NCBI RefSeq assembly: GCF_933775445.1
Contig: NC_065876.1
Span: 28,272,001 to 28,336,000 of the forward strand
Direction: 5' to 3'
From: Argentina anserina
Lineage: Eukaryota > Streptophyta > Magnoliopsida > Rosales > Rosaceae
DNA length: 64,000 nucleotides
The position numbers and the translations under genes are program-made. The notes under the pieces were generated by a model that was not told where the DNA came from, ran no database searches, and saw only the letters and a list, made by a program, of their open reading frames with translations. This document shows, piece after piece, positions 36,270 to 47,450 of this stretch (position 1 is its first letter; every line of letters starts with the position of its first letter).

Positions 36270-36520
36270 GAACTGCTGAAATATGCCGGAAAAAATGATG
36301 AGAAACGACGAAAATAAAACGTCGGAAAAACTCACCGGAAGCCGGCGGCACCGATTGCCGGAGCTGGCCGTTATGGAGGCCGTAACTTCAGGTCCGACAG
36401 AGAACGCCGTCCGGAACCGGATGGCGGTGTCGGAAACGCCGGAATATGGCCGGAAGGCGGCGAATACGCCGGTAAAACGCCGGACAACATTCCGGAAACG
36501 CCAGAACAGTAACCGGTAAA
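36270..36520. repeat. GC-rich CCGGAA/GCCGG-rich stretch inside copia copy D
   Basis: Degenerate short repeats around GCCGGAA and CGCCGG stand out from the AT-rich surroundings. Open frames on both strands here are composition artefacts. Confidence 0.5.
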
Positions 36521-38109
36521 GACGATGTCAATTTTGACGTTCCGAGGTTCGTTTTCCAAATTTGAAGGTCCAAAATCACAATGTAGTGCTATTGGGGTCC
36601 CATGTAACCCAAAAGCGGCCGATTTAAAAACCACGTGAGTTGTAAACGTTGATCATGCATGCTAAGCCAAGGCAAATAAAATTCTCACGAGTCCATCTTG
36701 TAACCAAGAAATACGAGAAATTTTTATAGAATATGCCAATATTTAATACAACACAACCAAACTTCCAATTCCAATAGACGACTTAAGCTAAAGTCGAGCA
36801 AGAAACATGGCAATGCCAACGTCATACTTGAAAAATAGTAAGCAGAAGACATAGTCAAAATAGATTGACTAATCAAAAGTCCGTAGCAACAAAATCTTGC
36901 ATATCGGATCGGGCGGAGCCTTAGCCTGAGGCTCAAAATGTTTGCTTACTTGGGAATGGAAGAATGTTACTTTTCCATCTCCAAAATTCCCTCAAGAAAT
37001 AGATACAGGTGCCAAAAATGGCATGCGTTTCTTGGATGTGGAGTATGCATCAAGGTCAACTCTGATAATACAACGTCATAGACGTTCATTAAATCACTTG
37101 AAGTGTGTCCCATATAATTCGTTATTTTTGAGATCTTTTGTCAGCAAATAGTGCTGCTTCAGAGTAATGAATCAACTCAAATAAATGAGTACGTAGACCT
37201 TGAGATTATCGCTTATAGACATGAGTTTAAGAAAACTCAAACATTCAAATAACAGTCGCGATGACGACGCATCCATGAGAAACGAGGGTTGTATTGGTTT
37301 CGAATAATCGAAATATTCAAGTATGTAACCAGAATTAGAAGGGTTGTGATGTATATGGTCACAAAATAATCGATGCATATCTGTGATTCTCATGATCGCA
37401 CCCAAAACAGCGGTGCACTCAGGCGACCACACGAAATCGATATCTTCTTTTTAAATAATAACGTGACTCCCACATGACCGTCACACGAAAAAACGTCGAC
37501 CAAGAGGGGAATCATATCCCTCTTTGGTCTCATCGGCGTTATAAGAAAGACCGGAAAATAAGACATGAAAAAGGCTAATAGCGCCCGATAATTTATATAT
37601 ATGTTCAAAAGCAGTAACTTTAAGAAAAACATACTTGTTGGTCTGCCAAATAGACCGCATATAATTAAATTGCTCTGCAAGTTGATTGTCATGCATGAAG
37701 TTGCTTGATGAATTCCTTTTCGATCTTCGTCCGATGACATAAAAATCTTGGGAAGATACGATCGAAATCGTATGTAGATGATAAAAGTATCGTCCATCTC
37801 GGCATGAATGTCATCACCATAGTACGACGAGTGATCACTTTTCCTTTACAAGCACGTGAAACATAGTTAGAAAACGAAAGCGTGCAAATAAACGATTTAA
37901 TAAGCAAAAGGAAAAAAAAGGAAAAAAAAGAAATAGTTTAAAGGCCCAAAAGGGTATCGGGCTCGTCAGACCATAGGCCCAAAAGGGTAGAGAAGACGGG
38001 AGTAGCTTCTCTTGAAAGAAGAGTTTGCTTGTGCAGTTCGCGTTTCTTGCGTAGATATGCAAGAGGAGCAATTTTGAATCCTCTGATGCGGGGTCTTGCG
38101 GGGAAAAAA

Positions 38110-38460
38110 AATATTTTTGCGGAGCGAATGCGGAAGAGACCCTGCGGGGCTGCGTGCAGGGGTAGCATGGCAGATGCAGGGGCTGCAGGGGTCGCGAGCG
38201 AGGCTGCAGGTGTCGCGAGCGGGGCTACAGGTGTCGCGAGCGTGCGTGCAGGGGCTGCGTGCGGGGCTGCATGCGGCTGCGATGCGGGGGCTGCAGGGGT
38301 GATGCAGGGCTGCGTGCGTGCGTGCAAGGGCAGCGAGTAGGGCCTGCAGGGGCTGCGATGCGGGGGCTGCGTGCAGGGCAGTAAGGCAGAAGTTGCAGGG
38401 GCAGCAAGGCTGGCTGCGCGCAGGAATGCGGGGCTGCGGGGGTAGCAGTGGGGGGGGGGG
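38110..38460. repeat. GC-rich degenerate minisatellite next to the 5' LTR of copia copy D
   Basis: Degenerate units of GGGGCTGCAG, GTCGCGAGC and GTGCGTGCAGG run for about 350 bp, followed by a ten-base G run near 38451-38460. It gives long Ala/Pro/Cys-rich frames on several strands, typical of repeat translation and not of a gene. It lies in the untranslated leader position of the element. Confidence 0.8.
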
Positions 38461-38595
38461 CTGCAACAACGGCGAGCAGGGGCTGCGCCGACGAGGAGAT
38501 GCCGGAGGCTGGAGACGACGGCGGTCGGCGGCGGAGAAGAGAAAAATTTCTAGGGCTCTAATAATTCAGGGTTTTAGAGCAACGTGCTGATAACG

Positions 38596-38778
38596 TGTTT
38601 CAGGATGAAAATTGTGTATTATTAAATGATATATGGGCCTATATATAGGCATTTACAAAACCACAATCCTGTAGGATTCAGAGTCCTAATCTATTACGGA
38701 GATGCTAATCTATCTCCTAACAGGAAACCTATTAGGCCAAGACACACACAAGGGTAGAATAGTAATTCTCTCGGAACA
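38596..38778 (-). repeat. 5' LTR of copia copy D
   Basis: The forward strand starts TGTTTCAGGATG and ends CTCTCGGAACA. It is preceded by the primer-site sequence (reverse strand CGTTATCAGCACG) at 38583-38595. Confidence 0.9.
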
Positions 38779-38783
38779 TAACT

Positions 38784-41700
38784 TCAATAGTAAAAAATAT
38801 CTATAAGGCCAATAAACTAAACTCTTTTACGCAAAGATTGAAGCCTCACCTGAGCTGGCTATCCATGGATGGTACAGTCATGGCCAAACTCACGATTGTC
38901 AGCTCTTTAGTCTGGAACCCCAAAATTACAATCACCCCTATAATTGGAAAAAGAAGGGGGAGACATAAAAACCTGTACAAGAAAGAGATAAGAGCATCAA
39001 CAACCTATGAACCTAAACATTTGAACCATCCAGATCTGTATACACTAAAATTGACAAAAATAAAGAAACGGAAGCCTACATAGAGCTCAGTCCACCCCAG
39101 ATCCGTGAAAAAGAGTGAATGAAAACAGTAGATTTTTTTTTTGGTTACAAAAAGTTTTGGCTCATGCTTGGTTATGCTACATCACCATCGTCAGGTTATA
39201 CTCACAACCTCAACCATGAAGGACTTACGACAGACACGTACCTGCCACATATCCCTCAAGTATGGATTTTCACAGAAGAATTTACAGATCGCGAGCCAAC
39301 GAGACATGCTTACAGCGGAGATCGAACCTGTGTGGGTGATCGAACAATATAGAATTTTAATTTCAGATCTACCCAAATAAAAAAACCAACTTTTAGAAAA
39401 AATGTTTAATATCCAAAATAAGTTTTTTTTTCCTTCCACTTATGGTATACTAAGTGTAAGTGAGCTCGAAGATCACATCTACGAAACAGAAAGACACAAT
39501 TACTAGCATAATACTTTCACTTAAAAAACAACACTGTGAAGCAACAATGGAGTTGAAAGACTGAACCTTCACCTCAAAAACCATGATCAGAGTCTAAAAT
39601 TTTGGAGAATAATTCTCTATTTGACAAACAGTAGTATCCTTGACTTATAGTTTCCCTGAGAGAAAAAACACAATAGGTACAATCACTCAAAAATCGTAGT
39701 AAAAAAATACTGTTTTAATTGCACAAACTCATAGCAACAAAAAATACAAACACACTAATCTTTGCACACTGAAACAATAAAAAGCAAAGATAGGCAGGAA
39801 ATTGAAGTGTGTTTGGCTTAGAAAGAGTAAGATTGACATTGAGAATTAAGTTAATTGGTTTAGGGTGCTTAATTTTATACAAAAAAAGGATATACAGCTA
39901 AAGAAAAGACAAAGAAATCAATTTTTTTCTACGGCCAAAGAGAAGAAGAGACGGCATAATGCAAGGATTAGAAATGACCTCAGCTAGTAGCACTGTAATA
40001 GTGATTATTTTGCAAAGAACATTGAAATTCTGCAAAATACATTACAAAGATGAAAAGAACAAATTGCTATTTCGAAAAGAAAAATATCGAGACTACATGC
40101 AGAACTGTAAATTACACGAATAATGAAAGAATCTATAAGTGTAAATTATATTACCAAGATTGGTTAGGGTCTGGTAAAGTTGATCATCAATGATCAAAGT
40201 ATCACATTCAGAATACCTTCCCTCAAAATGATTTCACATTTTCTACAGTCCTCTGAAAGACATTTTCATTTTTTCTTCCAAGGACTTGAACTCAGATCTC
40301 TACAGTGAAACTGGCCCTATAAAACAGAAGAAGAAAAAATTCAGTAATGCTGCTTTCTAATGAGCGGTTTCATTTTTTGAAAGGGATGAGATTATTTTAT
40401 AAATCAATACTAAAGGTAAAGGTAGCTGTTGAAATTCAGCCACATATATAATAAGACAAAAATCCTATCTCGCTAGGAAATTCAAAATACCAGACAACAT
40501 GGAATTTTCTTATTAAAATGTAGTTTCAACTCATATGCCAGATTAACTTGTTCATTTGGTTAAAGGACTGTAATGTCAAAATGAAAACCAAAGCAAATGT
40601 GACGTTATGCATAGTTAAAGAAGCTCATCTCCTTGCAGATCAAGTTATTCAAGTCACATAAAGGTTTCTCAATCCAAGTGTCTTTTATTCTTTACCTCAT
40701 CTCCTTTCTTCACTTCTAACCATGACAGTTTATTAAGATTTTAAGCTTCTGGAATTCTAAGATAAACCATAAAAGCCTAAGAAAAGTCGATAATGAATTC
40801 AGGTACATTTAATCTTTCACATAGTTAAACCTTGTCACTTTCTAGTGCAAGACTTAAATCTTGAAAAGCAATTTTGTAAAACTATACATGTTCGATCTTT
40901 TACTATTATTCTTATTTTGTGATTGACATTTGTTCTCATGTATTGGTAAATCAAAGAAGTTCATTTATACCACACCACCTCAACTATATGCAGCTAACCC
41001 TTCTGCCCCATGACATGTTCCAGCATAATTTGTGAATGTAGTCAAAAATCTATTTGAAAGATTGCACACATACTAAATTTTCCTATAAATAACAAAACAT
41101 TATAGGCATTTTGGGTCAAAAAAATATATAATCCGTATATCACCAGGATAAAAGCAGTTAAAAAGACACTTGACATACCTCAACTTTTCTAAATTGTAAC
41201 CATGGAGACCCTCACCATTCTGCACCAAATATTGGCTACTCATTAACTAATTGAAATCTATACTGGTTCTGATTAACAACGTACATCAATTATATAATTG
41301 AAAGGAAAACACATCACTATGAATACAAATTAAATGGTTCCTGAATTTCGATTGGTTCTCCATCAGAAATGGCTAAAACAATTATCTATGCTGTAGCAGG
41401 GACTGGCTTCTGCTGGATACTAACTGAATTCCACATAGATGTGAAGCCAAGAGACTGACAAACAATAAACAGACCCTATTAGAAACCATGCCAGATCACC
41501 AAGCCACCAAAACCAATAAAAGAGAGAAAACACGGAAAAGTACTACGGCTTGATATATTAATGCACACACACAAAACATATGAAATAGTCTCTCAATTTA
41601 AAACGTTGATATATACATATATATAGGACAATTATTAGGTGCGAACATCCCGATTCCGGCGACGGCAAGTAGCGGCGGGGCGGACTATGACAGCCACACT

Positions 41701-42377
41701 CTCCACCTCTCGGCGATCCTGTATGTGCTAGTCGGAGCGGGGCGACTCACGACTGCCAGAATCGCGAAATCGCCAGAATCTGTCTATAATCTTGAATTTT
41801 ACAAATTTTGGTTGCCATGAATCGCTGATGAAGCTCCGGCCGGCACATATGGGACTGCCGAGAGGTGGGGAGTGTGGTTGTTGTGGTCTGCCTCGTCGTT
41901 GCGGCCTCCGTCGCCGGAAACGCCGAATCTGCACCGAAAACGGCCTGTATATGTATCCAGGTCGTTTCCGATGCAAAGGTCAGTACCTTAGCTTAAGGTA
42001 CAAATTTCTATTTTTTGCCTACTTTTCGATTAAATTTTCACATCTCCACCGTCCAGTCCTTAAGTAATAATGTATAGATCACCAAAATCCAAACTGGAGA
42101 TTACCACATAAGACATTTAACGAGGAAAGCTTACACGTCTTTGAATCTAAGCTCCCAATAAATAACAATTTGCATGTCCCTCCCTTTCTGTCTCTCTCTT
42201 TCTCAGTCCCTGTTTTGAGATAAATGAATTGACGAAGAGAGAACAAATAACAATCTGCCCGACCAAATGGCGTTTTTATAAATAAAATGAACAATGTTCG
42301 AAAAGTGAACAGTGCCATACTTCAGCGCAAATGTTAGTTAGGAAATTTTTCAGAAACGAAAAATCGTACAACAAGCA
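38784..42377. other. unassigned AT-rich DNA with one GC-rich block
   Basis: No gene family was recognised. A GC-rich block at about 41640-41960 (GGCGACGGC, GCGGCGGGGCGG, GTCGCCGGAAACGCCG) contrasts with the surroundings. It may be the leader of a lost transposon or an unrecognised first exon. A short reverse frame that reaches a GTGAG donor near 38849 was considered but not accepted. Confidence 0.45.
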
Positions 42378-42382
42378 ATATA

Positions 42383-42607
42383 TGAAAGATAATTGAGAAA
42401 GAATGTTTCTATATTCATCTCAATGATATAGTGCTCTATATATACAAGTAAAGAATCAGTTTAGATCCTAGAGATCAACTACTATTACAATTGTGATATG
42501 AATGCCTAGGATTATGCTGCTGATATTAGTGCCTAGGATTATGCTACATGAGAGAAAGCAGTAGTGAATCTATGCTATTGAATGAGATGAGAAATCAGTG
42601 CTTATCA
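42383..42607 (-). repeat. 3' LTR of copia copy E
   Basis: The forward strand starts TGAAAGATAATTGAG and ends CAGTGCTTATCA. It contains a CTCTATATATACA box and a doubled TGCCTAGGATTATGCT motif. Confidence 0.9.
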
Positions 42608-43423
42608 CTATGAAATAGTAGGAGAGGACCAGACATCACTATGAATAATTTGGAGGGGAAAAGAACTAACAGACTTTGACAAACTAAATGGTAACTTGGT
42701 GGATTTCCCTAGGGGACAAGAATGACATGGTGATAATTGTTTATTTTCCAACAAAGAAAGCCTAGAGGCAAGATGACGAAAAATTGGGGTAGATGGGTGC
42801 CTAAGGCGAGAATGCCAGACATCTGCAGCGACACTTTCAGCGGAAAAAATAAGTGAAAATGCTTGATTTATTAACCTATGATGGACCACTATTGAGGACT
42901 GGATAGAACCCATTGTGACTCACACCCTCTAAAAGTGTCGTCCCTGAGTGTATGTCCTTAACATAAAAGGCATTGGGAAACATTAGGATATAGCAGGAAT
43001 TATCTTTAAGTAGTTGATGTGGTTAGAAAGTATATTAGCAGAGAAATGAGGACAATAGAGAACATCGGAAAGAGTAAGAGGAGAGGGAGAGGAAGACAAT
43101 TTAGTCATCCAATTTTAGATATACGCAAACCTTGACCAGAAACAACACCTCCTAGTCTCCTACTGAGTCAGAGCCATGATGGTGTCGGGCATCGATAACG
43201 GCATGGGAATCATTGGTGATGTGAGCATTGGAACCAGTATAAGCAACCAAGTAGAGGAATTGTGGGGGGAATTGGTTGAAGCCGCCATAGCCAATAAACG
43301 GGAGTTGGAAATTTTGCCTGCATATGCCATATTGAGGCGTTGGTAGCAATCAATGGCGATATGGCCCTTGCGATTGCAAATCTGACACGGTCCAGGAATT
43401 ACATTTTTGGAGTTGATAGCCAT
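42608..43423 (-). pseudogene. gag tail, protease and GAG-pre-integrase remnant of copia copy E
   Basis: On the reverse strand a zinc knuckle (CQICNRKGHIAIDC) is followed by a protease segment reading YLVAYTGSNAHITND, where the catalytic Asp of the usual DTG is Tyr. Then comes GAG-pre-integrase (WHSRLRHPS, CHSCPLGKSTKLPF, LQIIHSDVWSS), which runs straight into the 3' LTR. A frame change separates the knuckle and the protease segment. The downstream pol is deleted. Confidence 0.88.
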
Positions 43424-43490
43424 GGGAGGGTATGGGAGGGAAATGAACAGTAGAAAAAATGTCGATTAGACACAGAGGCTCTTGATACCA

Positions 43491-43716
43491 TGAAAGATAA
43501 TTGAGAAAGAATGTTTTCTTTATTCATCTCAATGATACAGTGCTCTATATATACAAGTAATGAATCAGTTTAGATCCTAGAGATAAGCTACTGTTACAAT
43601 TGTGATATGAATGCCTAGGATTATGCTGCTGATATTAGTGCCTAGGATTATGCTACAGGAGAGAAAGCAGTAGTGAATCCATGCTATTGAATGAGATGAG
43701 AAATCAGTGCTTATCA
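43491..43716 (-). repeat. 5' LTR of copia copy E
   Basis: Nearly the same as the left LTR with about nine base or indel differences. It is preceded by the primer-binding site, which on the forward strand reads GCTCTTGATACCA (about 43478-43490). Confidence 0.9.
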
Positions 43717-43721
43717 ATATA

Positions 43722-44605
43722 AACCACAAACAGGAATCAAAGTGAAGCAAACAACAACAATTGATGTTCAAATCAGCACTGTTGGAACTTGATACTAGAA
43801 AGTGTGCACCAACTCAGGACGGGACGATATCGCGGTTTAGCATCTGAAATTCTGAATTGGTCAACAAGACTGCTGCCTTCAGCTTTGGACAGCAACAACT
43901 CATGACTTTCCTCTAGTCACTCCGGTGAGGCATTAAAGCGAGCGGTTAAGTTATAGATCTAACGGAGAACACTTGGTCCTTCACTTTCAGTTAATCTGCA
44001 TTTGTGAAAAATTTCAGTTATATACAAAATTTGCACAGAGAATCTCATGGAATATTGATAGTGATGAAATATGGAATGAGATGAGAGAGATAACTTAAAT
44101 GATTGAATTTCAATCTGCATTGCTTGATAAAATTACAGCGGCTTAAAAGTCTTGAACAATTCTCCCTACTTACTCTTTACAAACTGCTGTGTAAAAGACT
44201 AATACTAGATCTAGAATTCTAATAAACTTCGTACAAAACCAGAAATCAAGAAATTGCAATCTTAAGTTGCTAACGTAACCATTTAAAAATAAATTCAGCC
44301 TCACTTGAGTCCCAACGGCCCTTATTGTCTTGAGCTATTTGCCAACTCGCTGTAGTATCTTGATTTGAGCTCAACAATGTAGTGGTCGCCTGGTTCCATT
44401 TTATCAATATGGTCGTCACTTGATTGGAGTTCCTCTAGAAAATAATTTGTCATGACATGATGATAATTTATCAACCAGAACAGAAGTCCAATTACTCCAA
44501 TATTAATGAAAAACTACAACCTCCAGTAAGTCCTAAAACTGATAAAACAGCATAACGTACTGATTCCAATTTCCAAATAATTAAAACTAGAAATGAAGTC
44601 TTGGC
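43722..44605. other. unassigned sequence, possibly decayed TNL-related
   Basis: No clear gene. It sits 3' (on the reverse strand) of the TNL C-terminal scrap and may contain its former untranslated region. Confidence 0.35.
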
Positions 44606-44800
44606 AACCAAGAAAGAGAGACCTGCTGATTCCATCATCCGTGTCTGGGAGAGTTTCATATGTACTTCATTTTGGGGCATTACCAGGTGCACTCCACAGC
44701 TTTTCAAGGGAAGCCAGTGCTAGAGGTAAATTGTAACTCGACACTGAAAAGGTGGCCGAAGACGCCTATAACCAAACCGGTATGCCCACTCGCTAATTTT
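44606..44800 (-). pseudogene. C-terminal scrap of a TNL resistance gene
   Basis: On the reverse strand the segment reads WAYRFGYRRLRPPFQCRV, then after a stop KSCGVHLVMPQNEVHMKLS. This aligns with the last part of the TNL at 18282-22292 (RPVPPFDCRVRI ... NACGVHLAMPPNVECMKIS). It holds only the extreme C-terminal domain and is interrupted, so it is a relic. It shows that TNL copies were once spread over this region. Confidence 0.65.
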
Positions 44801-45992
44801 TGTGTTTAGCAGGTGAGGTAAGTTTAATGGATAATTTGATATATTATTGTTTAGAACGAGAACACAGACGGGTGATTCAACTTCAAGGTGAGCAGCGAAA
44901 GAATATGTCTGCCTTCCTAGTTCAGGCTGGCTTTGTGAGAAAGGATAACATTAAAATTCACGGTTTCTGAGCTGCATGCAGGAACCCAGTCTGCACAATC
45001 AACCCCCTTCATGAACATGTTATTTGGATACATATCGTCCAAGATTGCTCTTCAAGCACTACTACAAATATATACTACCATGACATTTTGAGGATGGCAT
45101 TTAATTAAAGACGCCATTGAAAGTAACCTTTAATGGCGTTTTCATGCAAAAACCCCATTGATTTACTCCAACCGATGCAGGGACAACGTTTTACAAATGC
45201 CGTGAAATGATCAGCAGATCAACGGCGTTTTTGAACCGCCATGAAATTTCGTGGTGTTTTTGTAAATGTCGTCGTATGGTTTTTTGATGACGTTTGAAAA
45301 CGCTGTGAAATTAATTGACATCAACGACGTTTGTAAACGCCACAAAAGGTGTCATGCCTAAAAGCACGGGTTTTAGGTTTCATTTTGGCGCACTTATTTC
45401 TTTCTCCCGCCGCACTTATTTTGTCTTAGAATTGAAGTGTTCCTCTTTATTCTGTCTTAGCCCTAAAATTGAAAACAAAAACCCAAAAAGTGTTCATTGT
45501 TCCTCCAACAAGAACAAAAACCCAACAGAGCACCTCGCCTTAAATACAAAATTCCTTCAGCTGTGCACCCATTCACTGCAACTCTTGCTACCTCAACGTC
45601 GCGAACCATCGGAGAAGTAGAGCCACCGTGACGGCGACAACCTTAAGGTAAGCTCCCTAATTTGGCTTTGCTTCAGTTGTTGTTGTTGTTGTTTGTTTGT
45701 ATGAAATCTAAACATATTGAGATGAAAGTAGGATTGATAGGTTGCTCATATTGAGATCCAATTATCCAATTATGCCCAGTAGGTGTTTGTAGAAATGCCT
45801 AAGAGGCAAACAAATTGGTTAGAGAGGTAGGAGTTGCTAAAAACTACATTTGGAGTGCTCAAATTTTACCATATTTCCTTCTAAAACTAGTCTAGTCCAA
45901 CTGGGTATTCACTTGCATAAACTTCTTAAGCTCACTGATACAAATATACATGCATGATTTTTTGTTCATATTGTAATATGGTCTGAGACAAG

Positions 45993-45994
<2 letters not shown>

Positions 45995-46044
<50 letters not shown>

Positions 46045-46060
46045 CACACACACACACACA
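45995..46060. repeat. compound (AT)n(AC)n microsatellite
   Basis: About 19 AT repeats are followed by AC repeats with one interruption (ACACCACAC). Confidence 0.95.
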
Positions 46061-47183
46061 AAAGAAATAAGCTTCAGTTCTGAGACAAGTAATGAGTTTG
46101 GTGTTCTATTTGTAATGTAAAAACCAGTAAATCACACATGAGTGATGTTAGAACCAATTGATCTATTATCTTATAAAATTAAAACTTGAATATTGATATC
46201 GTAATTGGAACCAAGTAAATCACTCTCTCACTTGGTAATGTAGATAACCTTTTAAAGATTACATGTTGCTATGTGGATGGTATAAACATGTAGTGAAACA
46301 TGGTTTTTAAGTTTGTGAATTTGTAATGTTAGTATTTGGTATAATAAGGTTTCTTCTTGATTTTGGTTCTTAGTTTGCCATTCTTTGGCTTTGTTTCTTT
46401 TCTTTTACTGACATGGTTGTTAAGATCTATACTTGCTTTGGGTGTATATATACTATTGGGATTAAGGATAAAGAGTTATACTACTTGACATGTTTCACAT
46501 CTAAATAGTTTGTTGCAGAAACATGGAACTTTATATGGCATTGTGAACTTGTTTCTCTAAATTTTCTACATTGTCAGGTCCCTCTCTCTTTGTTTGTGTT
46601 CTCTGTTTAGTTTTCTAGGTTTCTTCTCTGTAACCACGATGATATTTAGGGAGTGTTGAATCTTAGACTTGAGAAATTTTTTTGCCTATTGTGTAGAGAG
46701 TTGATAAGGAGAGGAAGAGAGAAAAGTATCGGACGCAGATAACTTGTTTGTCAAAATGCCATAAAGAAATGTTAATTTAACATGTTGATTGAAATGAATA
46801 CATATCTGTATTGATAACTCATTTGCATGATTATGTTGTTTTAGTAGTGAATAACCATTTTACAAGTTGATTTTCAATTTTTAAATGCAGGTTTTGAGGA
46901 CTATTTGTCATGCATGAAGCCTAGCTGAGAGTACTGTGTCACAGCTTTGAAAGGAAAGGATATAATCCTCAACCATAGATTACTTTCAAGGCCGGACTCT
47001 AACATTTCTAATACAAAAGCAAAACTATGGATTAAAGGACATGAGCCAAAAAAAAAAAGCAAAAATCATGTTGTTCCGACCAAAGTTGTATGCAGTCTAC
47101 TCCTTCACTTATCAGAAATTGTACTTGTTTCTTAAGTTATTGCATTTGCTATTGTTTTGTCGAAATGATTACTTTTCTTGTAG

Positions 47184-47450
47184 GCTGAGGTCCAAGCTAA
47201 ACTTGACTCGCTTCCACAAACAACTGATGATGATGTAGCTATATTGGAAGATAATATTTTGACTCAAGTTCTTGGTAAAGACCGTCCTGGTCATGTTAGA
47301 GGACTTGGGGCTAGAGTTACAACAACAAAGTTAGGGCTTTATGTACAAAGTGACTCCAAATATGAAGAACTGAGATCTGAACTGAACAAAGAATCTTCAC
47401 GTAGGAAAAAATTGGAGCAATTAATAGCAAAGAAGTTAGGGATTAACTTG
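47184..47450 (+). CDS. exon of a plant transposase (Ptta/En/Spm family)-like protein
   Basis: The segment lies between an AG acceptor (47182-47183) and a GTAAG donor (47451) and is open for 89 codons. It encodes LTQVLGKDRPGHVRGLGARV and KLGLYVQSDSKYEELRSEL, followed by a charged coiled-coil-like tail (ESSRRKKLEQLIAKKLGINL). The VLGKDRPGHVRGLG motif is typical of the Ptta/En/Spm transposase-associated family found in plant CACTA elements. A possible following exon starts near 47542 (DDFDDADGGG). Upstream exons could not be joined with confidence, so the full product is unknown. Confidence 0.6.

Larger units (their letters stand above)
32103..38778 (-). mobile_element. old Ty1/copia retrotransposon (copy D) with TAACT TSD
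   Basis: Both LTRs are 183 bp with TGTTTC...GGAACA ends on the forward strand. The element is flanked by TAACT at 32098-32102 and 38779-38783. On the reverse strand the primer site following the 5' LTR reads CGTTATCAGCACG, and the purine tract before the 3' LTR reads GATGGGGAG. The LTRs differ at about 10 of 183 positions, so this is older than copy C. Integrase and RT are readable only as broken pieces. Confidence 0.92.
42383..43716 (-). mobile_element. 1.3-kb internally deleted copia element (copy E) with ATATA TSD
   Basis: Two LTRs of 225 and 226 bp surround only 883 bp of internal sequence and are flanked by ATATA (42378-42382 and 43717-43721). On the reverse strand TGGTATCAAGAGCC follows the 5' LTR as primer-binding site. 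Integrase core, reverse transcriptase and RNase H are absent. Confidence 0.92.

Noticed and set aside
37938..38590. Long Ala/Pro/Cys-rich frames on both strands
   Set aside because: They come from the GC-rich minisatellite inside copia copy D; overlapping frames on both strands show a composition effect.
38838..38880. Possible reverse-strand first exon ending SMDSQLR at a GTGAG donor
   Set aside because: No partner exon could be found at lower coordinates and no family is recognised.
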